This document shows, one piece after another, positions 1 to 5,005 of a stretch of 5,526 bases of DNA. The DNA lies in assembly GCA_020723545.1 (NCBI GenBank), contig DYIS01000188.1:1-5526 (forward strand), given 5' to 3'. Below the pieces are notes generated by a model. It made no database searches. It saw only the letters and a program-made list of their open reading frames with translations, and was not told the origin of the DNA. Positions within the stretch are counted from its first letter, which is position 1. Each line of letters opens with the position of its first letter. The translations under genes were made by a program, and so were the position numbers. Origin of the DNA: Ktedonobacter racemifer (lineage in GTDB: Bacteria > Chloroflexota > DTOL01 > JACQYG01).

Positions 1-26
1 AGAAGCGCAGCCGAAAAGCCGGTTTT

Positions 27-121
27 ACCGCAGAGAGCGCTGAGGGCGCAGTTGATCCTCCCGCAGGTTCGGAACCTGCGGGAGGATCGGCCACGACTCC
101 GCGAACTCCGCGCTCTGCGGT
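27..121. repeat. Nested imperfect palindrome of 9-nt units downstream of the operon
   Basis: The outer ends are perfect 9-bp inverted repeats, ACCGCAGAG at 27-35 and CTCTGCGGT at 113-121; about 18 of 25 positions pair if the arms are extended inward. Each arm reads as three 9-nt units. Left: CGCAGAGAG (29-37), CGCTGAGGG (38-46), CGCAGTTGA (47-55). Right, as reverse complement: CGCAGAGCG (111-119), CGGAGTTCG (102-110), CGGAGTCGT (93-101). A separate perfect hairpin sits in the middle. The element begins 19 nt after the stop of the last operon gene, so its RNA would fold in the 3' UTR. It may act as a terminator or stabiliser, but no U-tract follows it directly. Design matches the element at 4894-4950. 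Confidence 0.7.
54..88. repeat. Perfect 17-bp inverted repeat (hairpin core)
   Basis: GATCCTCCCGCAGGTTC at 54-70 is the exact reverse complement of 72-88, with one unpaired G at 71. In RNA this gives a stem of about 16 bp with a three-base loop on either strand. Each arm begins or ends in GATC. A chance match of this length is very unlikely. It could stop or protect operon transcripts arriving on the minus strand, but the lack of a following T-run makes classical intrinsic termination uncertain. Confidence 0.8.
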
Positions 122-140
122 GGGGTTCTCGGCCGCATTT

Positions 141-773
141 CTAGGGTGACGTGGTAGGACTCGGCGCCGGCGTCGCCGCGACGGGGGACGCCGTAGGGGT
201 CTGACCCGGCGTCCCGGTGCCGGTAGGGCTGGGCGCAGGCGTGGGCTTGCGCGGCGGCTCGGCCACGATCTTGGCCAGGTCCTCTACCAGGGTGGAATCT
301 ATAAGGTAGACGGCGTCGGAGCCCTTTTTCTGGGCGTAGTTATTGTATCCTTGCGGGTTCTTGTCGCCGATCAGGAGGGTCTCCTCTTTGCCGCTCTTGA
401 GCTCCAGGCGCACCGTGAGCTGTGGTTTGGCCAGGCCGAAGGCCGAAAGGTCGCCCACGGTGTCGGTGATCACCCGGGACGATTTCAGATCCACCAGCCG
501 GTTGGCCACTGTTCCTACTTTAGCCGGATCGGCTTCGTCGCCGCCAATGCCCCCGATGTACCACTTGCCGTCGGCGCCCTTGGGCAGATACACGCCCTTG
601 TCGGCCTGCGTGATCCCCAAAGCGGTGAGGTCATCCAGGCCCAGGGTGAAGACCCATTTGGCCTTCTCCTTGGGTTCTTCGACCTCTTTGGGCTTCTTCA
701 TCTCCACGAAAGCCACGTAGCTGGCCAGGAGCAGAAAACCCACGACCAGGATGATGGTATTACGCGCCTTCAT
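141..773 (-). CDS. DUF4340 domain protein, membrane-anchored, Pro/Thr/Ser-rich tail
   Basis: The 210-residue product starts with a short basic stretch (MKARN) and one hydrophobic helix at about residues 6-23. No lipobox Cys is visible, so it is probably an N-terminal anchor with the rest outside the membrane. Residues about 40-170 resemble DUF4340: a KGADGKWYI strand, a segment on removing or sparing residues (VANRLVDLKSSRVI), then DLSAFGLAKPQLTVRL and LLIGDKNPQGYNNYAQ, the usual 'GL..P...v.l' and 'liG......yya' pattern. One domain copy is present, short for this family, whose members often run to 300 residues or more. Residues 172-210 are a low-complexity tail of Pro, Thr, Ala and Ser with the heptad TPAPSPT twice (178-184 and 201-207). 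It is last in the operon, 6 nt after the GldG-like gene. The domain has no known biochemical activity; its recurring place beside GldG-type ABC genes suggests an extracytoplasmic partner of that complex. Confidence 0.85.
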   Translation of the reverse strand: MKARNTIILVVGFLLLASYVAFVEMKKPKEVEEPKEKAKWVFTLGLDDLTALGITQADKGVYLPKGADGKWYIGGIGGDEADPAKVGTVANRLVDLKSSRVITDTVGDLSAFGLAKPQLTVRLELKSGKEETLLIGDKNPQGYNNYAQKKGSDAVYLIDSTLVEDLAKIVAEPPRKPTPAPSPTGTGTPGQTPTASPVAATPAPSPTTSP

Positions 774-779
774 GGCCTC

Positions 780-788
780 TCACCTCCT
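780..788 (-). promoter_or_regulatory. Shine-Dalgarno overlapping the upstream stop codon
   Basis: On the minus strand, AGGAGGTGA is a full-length match to the 16S anti-Shine-Dalgarno. Its last three bases (TGA, 782-780) are the stop codon of the GldG-like gene. It lies 6 nt before the ATG of the DUF4340 gene. A ribosome ending on the first gene is therefore already on the start signal of the next, which fixes the start at 773 and implies coupled translation. Confidence 0.8.
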
Positions 789-2318
789 CTTCCACCAGAC
801 CGAGATCCCTGCGGCCAGCACGGCCAGAGGTAACAAGACGATGGTGCTCAAAGCGATGAGCAGGAAGCGCTGGGCGGTGAGGATCATCGTCCGATCGGTT
901 GGTGGTTTGGACCGGATGTTGATGAGAGCTTCCTCCTGGGTGAGCCAGTTTACTGAATTCAGGAAAAGATCCCGGTTGCCGAAGCTCGCGACGTTGAATG
1001 CCGAGTTGGCGGCGAAGGCGGAGCTACCGAAGATCACGAGCCTGGCTTTATCCTGGTTGGCCGAGAGCGCCTTGGATCCGACCTCGGCCACCATGGCTAC
1101 CGGCACGGGCCCGGCGATGTCCTTATCCTTGTCCAGGTTGGCCTGGCGGCTTTGTAAATCAGTCTCGCCCCAGCCCGCCTGGGTGGTCTCGGCCAGCACG
1201 CTGACGTCCACGCTGTAGTCCCTGGGGGCTTCCTTGCCCTGGCGCACGGACCGGGCGCCAGGGAACAGGCTCATGGGCAGGTCCTTGGTGATCTGATGCC
1301 AACGGTAGCGGCTGATCACCAGGGAGGCGATGTTGTTCACCAGGGAGCTGTCGGGGTCCACCACGATGTCGTCGTCGAAGGAGATGCCATATCTCGCCAG
1401 CAGGTCGTTGAACTGGGAGGGGCTGCCAGGGTCTTCCATCAGCAAGACTCTGCCTCCATTGTCCAGGTAGTCGGTAAAACGCTTCTTCTCGTCGTCCAGG
1501 AGCGGGGTCTTCGGCGCGGCGATTACCAGGGCAGCTATATCGGATGGCACGGTGCTGGTAACGGCCAGGTTCAGCTCGGCCACCTTGTAGTTTTCCTTCT
1601 CAAGGGCGTCCTTTACGGAGCTGAAGCCGTTTTGCCCGGCCTCGCTGATGCTGCGCTCGCCATGGCCGGTGAGGAAGTAGATCTTTTTCTGCTCCGGCCG
1701 CGCGACCTTGAGCACGCCGGCGGTGATATCCTGCTCGTCGGAGCCGTAGGTGCTGTGTGTTATGCCTCCGCTCTCGAAGACCAGCGTACCGTAGCTCGTG
1801 ACCTTGTACTGGCGCGCCAAGGCCGGTTGCCTGTCCGGGTCTATGAACTCGTAGGTGACCTTGGGGCTATGCCGAGCATATTCTTTGAGCAGGTCTTTGA
1901 CCCTGCCCGCGCCCTCGGCTCCGTTTTCGTAGAAGCCGGTGATCTTGACCGGCTTGTCCAGGTTGTCCAGGATCTTGAGTGTCTGGGCGGAGAGGGAGAA
2001 GTCCCTGGTCTCGGTCAGATCAATGCGCCTGACGTTGCGGGTCCCCAGGAAGTTCAAGAGCCCCAGGATGCCCACCAGGGCGATGGCCATCACCAGGGCA
2101 TTGGAGCCGTAACGGGCTTGGCGCCCGGTCAGGGCCTTCTGAATGTCCTGGGGCCTCAGGTAGACAAATAGCCCCAGGAGCAGTGCCCCCAATACCAACG
2201 GGACCTCCACCCTTAGATCCAGGCTCCGGCGCAGGAGGTAGGCAACCAGGGCCGACAGGACGCCTACCAGGCCGAAAAGGCCGATGTAGTCGCTGTATGG
2301 GACGAGACGACGGCGCAT
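780..2318 (-). CDS. GldG-like ABC transporter auxiliary protein, membrane-anchored
   Basis: The 512-residue protein has three predicted N-terminal membrane helices (about 11-29, 38-54, 72-92), a large extracytoplasmic part (about 93-477) and one C-terminal helix (about 478-506) closed by WWKRR. Family hallmarks of the GldG / ABC_transp_aux group are visible: IDLTETRDFSLSAQTLKIL (99-117), PVKITGFY (123-130), YFLTGHGE (214-221), the DNGGRVLLMEDP segment (286-297) and GSSAFAANS (431-439). GldG proteins work with a GldA ATPase and GldF permease in one complex; in Flavobacterium they are needed for gliding. Elsewhere the role is unknown. The ATG directly abuts the permease stop (TAGATG). A GGAGGT at 2327-2332, inside the last permease codons, is 8 nt upstream and supports this start. 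Three N-terminal helices are more than the single one of classical GldG and could reflect a permease-like fusion. Confidence 0.9.
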   Translation of the reverse strand: MRRRLVPYSDYIGLFGLVGVLSALVAYLLRRSLDLRVEVPLVLGALLLGLFVYLRPQDIQKALTGRQARYGSNALVMAIALVGILGLLNFLGTRNVRRIDLTETRDFSLSAQTLKILDNLDKPVKITGFYENGAEGAGRVKDLLKEYARHSPKVTYEFIDPDRQPALARQYKVTSYGTLVFESGGITHSTYGSDEQDITAGVLKVARPEQKKIYFLTGHGERSISEAGQNGFSSVKDALEKENYKVAELNLAVTSTVPSDIAALVIAAPKTPLLDDEKKRFTDYLDNGGRVLLMEDPGSPSQFNDLLARYGISFDDDIVVDPDSSLVNNIASLVISRYRWHQITKDLPMSLFPGARSVRQGKEAPRDYSVDVSVLAETTQAGWGETDLQSRQANLDKDKDIAGPVPVAMVAEVGSKALSANQDKARLVIFGSSAFAANSAFNVASFGNRDLFLNSVNWLTQEEALINIRSKPPTDRTMILTAQRFLLIALSTIVLLPLAVLAAGISVWWKRR

Positions 2319-3032
2319 CTAACTCCACCTCCGGGTTTCCAACGATTTGGAGGCCAGGAAGAGACAGGCCACGATCAAACTCAGGTAGTAGAGCACGTTG
2401 GAGCTGTCGATGAGCCCGTTAGCGAAATCGTTGTAGTGTTGGGTCAGGTCCAGGTAGGAGAAGATGCTCCCCAGGGCCGAGCCGCCGAAGAAGTTGCCCA
2501 CTCCGCCGGAGAGCCACAACACCAGTAGTCCGACAAAGGCCAGGATAGCCGCCACGATCTGGTTCTGGGTAAGGGAGGACGTGAGCACCCCTATGGACAA
2601 GGTCACCCCGCCCAGAAGGATTATGCCCAGGTAACCGCTAAGGAGCGGCCCCCGGTCGGGGTTGCCATAGGCCAGCAAGATGACCACGTACAATAGCGTC
2701 AGAGCCAGCATGGTGAGCAAGAGGCCCAGGGCTCCCAGGAACTTGCCCAGGACTACCTCCCAGTCCTGCACCGGCGCGGTGAGCAGAAGCTCGATGGTGC
2801 CAGAGCGTGTTTCCTCCGCCAGGAGCCGCATGGTCAAGGCCGGGGAAAGGAGAACCAAGATTATGGGCATGTTATAGAATATGGACCTCATGCTCGCCTC
2901 GCGGTAGAAATTCAGGCTCAGGGAGAACAAGAGGCCGCAGAGGACTAGGAAGGCCGCGGTGACCACGTAGGCCACCGGGGACACGAAGTAGTTGTTTAGC
3001 TCCTTTTTAGCAATGGCCAGGGTATTCCGCAC
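2319..3032 (-). CDS. ABC-2 type permease, GldF-like
   Basis: The 237-residue product has six hydrophobic segments at about 18-40, 52-72, 100-122, 133-152, 157-176 and 212-229, the standard half-transporter layout of ABC-2 permeases. The signature stretch MRLLAEETRSGTIELLLTAPV-like region (68-88) carries the conserved E-R-GT-E-LL-aPv residues of the cytoplasmic coupling segment. The C-terminal pattern (HYNDFANGLIDSSNVLYY, ending LETRRWS) is typical of the GldF group. It would form the membrane channel driven by the ATPase encoded just upstream (39-nt gap), with the GldG-like protein as partner. The start is GTG, supported by GGAGGT at 3039-3044, 6 nt upstream. The last codons also encode the Shine-Dalgarno for the next gene. 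Length is as expected for GldF. The exported substrate is not deducible. Confidence 0.92.
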   Translation of the reverse strand: MRNTLAIAKKELNNYFVSPVAYVVTAAFLVLCGLLFSLSLNFYREASMRSIFYNMPIILVLLSPALTMRLLAEETRSGTIELLLTAPVQDWEVVLGKFLGALGLLLTMLALTLLYVVILLAYGNPDRGPLLSGYLGIILLGGVTLSIGVLTSSLTQNQIVAAILAFVGLLVLWLSGGVGNFFGGSALGSIFSYLDLTQHYNDFANGLIDSSNVLYYLSLIVACLFLASKSLETRRWS

Positions 3033-3071
3033 GTGTCAACCTCCAGATCAAGCATTTCGGAAGGCCGGGAG

Positions 3072-3995
3072 CTATGCCTTCTCCTCATTGGACGTCAGCT
3101 TTAAGAATACCTCCTCCAGGCTCATGCCCATTGGCCGTAGCTCCAGGAGGCCGTAGCCGGCCTGTACCACCGCCGATGCCAGCGCGGGCCGGGGCTCGCT
3201 CCCCAGGGCGCACTCGACCTCAAAGCCCTCGTCCCCTTTGGGCTCCACCGAGAGCACGCCGGGGGCTTTTTCCAGCAAGGCAGCCACCTGTGGGCCGGGC
3301 GCCTGCACCTTCAGGAAAATGCGCTCTGCGCCCTGCAGCCGGTTGGTGAGCCTTTCGGTGGTGTCCTCGGCCACCACCCTGCCCTCGTTGATGATCACCA
3401 CCCGGTTACAGGTCTGGCTCACCTCGGGCAGGATGTGGGTGCTCAGGATCACCGTGCGCTCACCGCCCAGGCTCTTGATCAGCTCCCTGACCTCGATGAT
3501 CTGCTTGGGGTCCAGCCCCACGGTGGGCTCGTCCAGGATCAGCACTTCAGGCTGGTGCAAGAGCGCCTGGGCCAGACCCACCCGCTGCTGGTAACCCTTG
3601 GAGAGCTTGCCGATGAGGGTATCGGCTCGGTCGCCCACGTTGCAGATCTCCATGGCCTGGTCCACGCGCCGGTCCTTCTGGTCCAGGCCCCTGATCTCGG
3701 CGAAAAAGCCCAGGTAGTCGCGGACCGTCATCTCCGGATACAGGGGGATGGTCTCCGGCATGTAGCCGATGCGCCGCCGGACCTCAATGGAGTCGGCGAA
3801 TACGTCATAGCCGGCTACCCGGGCGGTGCCGCGGGTGGGTGGCATGAAACCGGTCAGGGTGCGCATGGTGGTGGTCTTGCCCGCGGCGTTGGGCCCCAGA
3901 AAGCCCAGGATCTCGCCCTTTTTCACCTGGAAGGTCACATCTTGGATTGCGGGGTGAGGCCCATAATACTTGGTGAGGTTTTCAACCTGAATCAC
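3072..3995 (-). CDS. ABC transporter ATP-binding protein, GldA-like
   Basis: A complete 307-residue ABC ATPase. Visible motifs: Walker A GPNAAGKT (34-41), signature LSKGYQQ (131-137), Walker B VLILDEP (151-157) with catalytic Glu156, D-loop GLD (160-162) and switch His187 in LSTHILPEV. The Q-loop position reads IGYMPE (76-81), without the usual Gln; this is common in the GldA/CcmA-like ABC-2 subgroup. Residues about 215-307 form the accessory C-terminal domain of this subgroup, ending near GMSLEEVFLKLT. The protein should hydrolyse ATP on the cytoplasmic face and power the GldF-like permease encoded next. It is first in the four-gene operon, with its own promoter upstream. The GTG start is fixed by AAGGAGGG 7 nt upstream and by the family's usual N-terminus (IQVENLTKYYG). 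Confidence 0.95.
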   Translation of the reverse strand: MIQVENLTKYYGPHPAIQDVTFQVKKGEILGFLGPNAAGKTTTMRTLTGFMPPTRGTARVAGYDVFADSIEVRRRIGYMPETIPLYPEMTVRDYLGFFAEIRGLDQKDRRVDQAMEICNVGDRADTLIGKLSKGYQQRVGLAQALLHQPEVLILDEPTVGLDPKQIIEVRELIKSLGGERTVILSTHILPEVSQTCNRVVIINEGRVVAEDTTERLTNRLQGAERIFLKVQAPGPQVAALLEKAPGVLSVEPKGDEGFEVECALGSEPRPALASAVVQAGYGLLELRPMGMSLEEVFLKLTSNEEKA

Positions 3996-4002
3996 CGGCT
4001 AA

Positions 4003-4010
4003 CCCTCCTT
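4003..4010 (-). promoter_or_regulatory. Strong Shine-Dalgarno for the ABC ATPase
   Basis: AAGGAGGG on the minus strand lies 7 nt before the GTG at 3995. No ATG with comparable support is nearby, so this site decides the start codon. Confidence 0.8.
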
Positions 4011-4017
4011 AACCATC

Positions 4018-4066
4018 AAAAAAAGCGCCCCGTCTCTGGAGCGACCGGCCCCTCGGTTTTTAGCGC
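4018..4066 (-). promoter_or_regulatory. GC-rich leader segment with a T7 run, possible attenuator or terminator
   Basis: On the minus strand GGGGCGC (4031-4025) is followed directly by seven T residues (4024-4018). GCGC at 4066-4063 can pair with GCGC at 4028-4025, closing a loop that may hold a weak inner stem (GGTC with GACG-side bases, one mismatch). The pairing is not strong. It lies between the predicted promoter and the ATPase Shine-Dalgarno, so it could attenuate the operon or end transcripts coming from the methyltransferase gene. Confidence 0.25.
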
Positions 4067-4073
4067 GGGGGCA

Positions 4074-4103
4074 AATATAGCACAGGGGTTGAGAGGATGT
4101 CAA
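4074..4103 (-). promoter_or_regulatory. Sigma70-like promoter of the ABC operon
   Basis: On the minus strand a perfect -35 TTGACA (4103-4098) is separated by 18 nt from a -10 TATATT (4079-4074; five of six matches to TATAAT). Transcription would begin near 4067, giving a leader of about 70 nt before the ATPase GTG. The promoter lies in the 120-nt gap after the methyltransferase stop, so the ABC genes probably form their own transcription unit. Confidence 0.6.
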
Positions 4104-4115
4104 GTTAAGCTTGGG

Positions 4116-4874
4116 TTAATGGGGCGGAGCCGCCCCAATCTTTTCGGCGATGCAGATGATGGAGGTGCCGAACGGCAGGTCCAGGAACCGGAGCAGAGCG
4201 GCTTCCAGTCGGCCAATGCCCGTGAGGGCCATATTCAAGGCCGGCGCCACCGGCTCCATCTCCACCTGGTAGGCTTCCTCGTCTGTGGTAGGGGCGGCGA
4301 GTGCCGGTTTCCGGCCCAGGATTTTTCTCGCCAGGATCAGGCCGGCCGCCAATGGGAAGATGAAAAAGTTATTATAGGCCAGACGCCGCACCCGCGTGCC
4401 CACCTGCGAGAGCTTGCGTTTGAGCTCCCCATCGGTATATCTTCGGCGGTGGCGGTTGATCTCGTCGTTGTGGCTCCAAAGCCAGGGGAAGGCTGGGACT
4501 GTCAGCACCAGGAGGCCACCCGGTCGCAGCACACGCTGGCATTCGCTTAACGCCAGCAGATCGTCGTCGCAGTGTTCGATGACGTCCAGGACTGCCACCA
4601 GGTCGAAGCTGGAGTCGGCGTATGGCAGGTGGGCGGCGTCGCCGAGCTGGGCCTGGTAGCCGCGGCCGCGGCAGATGAGCAGGGGCTTGGGGAAAATGTC
4701 CAGGCCAACCACCTGCCCGTAGCGGCTCAGGTGGTGGATCATGTTCCCCGCCCCACAGCCCACGTCCAGGACCAGGAGCTTTCTGGAGGGCACGGCCCGG
4801 TCCAGCATCCCCAACAGAGCACGGGTACGGCTGGCGAACCACCAATGTCTATCTTCTTCGGTCAATTGCTGCAT
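4116..4874 (-). CDS. Class I SAM-dependent methyltransferase, HWWF type
   Basis: The 252-residue product begins MQQLTEEDRHWWF, the usual N-terminus of a large group of methyltransferases found near glycosyltransferase and lipid genes. The Rossmann SAM-binding site is clear: motif I LDVGCGAGN (36-44), the ribose-binding acid in VVGLDI (Asp59), then LGDAAHLPYADSSFDLV (77-93), LDVIEH (96-101), RVLRPGGLLVLTVPAF (114-129) and LWSHNDEINRHRRRYT (132-147). The C-terminal third has a hydrophobic stretch around 163-178 that may touch the membrane. The substrate cannot be read from sequence. The ATG at 4874 is chosen because homologues start just before HWWF; the frame stays open upstream to a TTG at 4976, but those 34 codons only translate repeat DNA. 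No Shine-Dalgarno precedes 4874, since the repeat array begins 3 nt before the start codon. Confidence 0.9.
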   Translation of the reverse strand: MQQLTEEDRHWWFASRTRALLGMLDRAVPSRKLLVLDVGCGAGNMIHHLSRYGQVVGLDIFPKPLLICRGRGYQAQLGDAAHLPYADSSFDLVAVLDVIEHCDDDLLALSECQRVLRPGGLLVLTVPAFPWLWSHNDEINRHRRRYTDGELKRKLSQVGTRVRRLAYNNFFIFPLAAGLILARKILGRKPALAAPTTDEEAYQVEMEPVAPALNMALTGIGRLEAALLRFLDLPFGTSIICIAEKIGAAPPH

Positions 4875-4877
4875 ACA

Positions 4878-4891
4878 GGTAGCAGGTAGCA
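4878..4891. repeat. Tandem GGTAGCA heptamer, copy 1
   Basis: GGTAGCAGGTAGCA is two perfect 7-nt units. The identical 14-mer recurs at 4956-4969, so the pair flanks the palindrome at 4894-4950. It occupies the place where the methyltransferase ribosome binding site would be expected. Confidence 0.8.
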
Positions 4892-4893
4892 AG

Positions 4894-4950
4894 ACCACAG
4901 ATTTCACAGATGGCACAGATTTAATCTGCGTAATCAGTGCAATCTGTGGT
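4894..4950. repeat. 57-bp imperfect palindrome of CACAGATTN units
   Basis: The ends ACCACAGATT (4894-4903) and AATCTGTGGT (4941-4950) are perfect 10-bp inverted repeats, and 23 of 28 positions pair over the whole element, centred on 4922. Each arm is three 9-nt units. Left: CACAGATTT (4896-4904), CACAGATGG (4905-4913), CACAGATTT (4914-4922). Right, as reverse complement: CACAGATTG (4940-4948), CACTGATTA (4931-4939), CGCAGATTA (4922-4930). Similar CACAGATT-rich elements are, as I recall, dispersed in many bacterial genomes without a known function. Here it separates the radical SAM and methyltransferase genes. Confidence 0.8.
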
Positions 4951-4955
4951 TGGCG

Positions 4956-4969
4956 GGTAGCAGGTAGCA
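4956..4969. repeat. Tandem GGTAGCA heptamer, copy 2
   Basis: This is an exact second copy of the 14-mer at 4878-4891 in the same orientation, 5 nt after the palindrome. Together the copies look like an array split by an insertion, or like a duplicated target. Confidence 0.8.
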
Positions 4970-4973
4970 GATA

Positions 4974-5001
4974 CAATCGGCAATCTGAAATCGAAAATCA
5001 T
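4974..5001. repeat. Four degenerate AATC heptamers
   Basis: CAATCGG, CAATCTG, AAATCGA and AAATCAT follow one another with an invariant AATC core and a 7-nt period. They fill the gap between the second GGTAGCA pair and the radical SAM stop codon at 5006-5008. They are short and AT-rich against a GC-rich background. Confidence 0.5.
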
Positions 5002-5005
5002 CCAG

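Noticed and set aside
1..26. Possible terminator AAAAGCCGGTTTT at 14-26
   Set aside because: The symmetric part is too short (CCGG core with A/T flanks) to make a stable hairpin, and it lies beyond the larger palindrome.
76..81. Methyltransferase-style Q-loop concern: missing Gln in the ABC ATPase read as a dead enzyme
   Set aside because: The altered Q-loop (IGYMPE, protein residues 76-81, not window bases) is common in GldA-like ABC-2 ATPases, and Walker A, Walker B Glu, signature and switch His are all intact.
1296..2171. Open frame of 291 codons on the plus strand
   Set aside because: It lies wholly antisense to the GldG-like gene and shows Gly/Val/Gln-rich composition without motifs, as expected for the complement of a high-GC gene.
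3435..4550. Long open frame of 371 codons on the plus strand
   Set aside because: It runs antisense across the ABC ATPase, the promoter spacer and the methyltransferase, all of which have clear motifs on the minus strand. The translation shows no recognisable domain and is a GC-rich mirror frame.
4372..4845. Second minus-strand frame of 157 codons within the methyltransferase
   Set aside because: It is a shifted frame of the methyltransferase, rich in Pro, Arg and Gly, with no motif and no separate start signal.
4894..4950. CRISPR array or transposon end
   Set aside because: The units are 9 nt, contiguous and inverted about a centre, with no spacers of unique sequence. No transposase or cas gene lies in the window.
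4875..4976. N-terminal extension of the methyltransferase to TTG 4976
   Set aside because: The 34 extra residues are translated repeat DNA; homologues begin shortly before HWWF.
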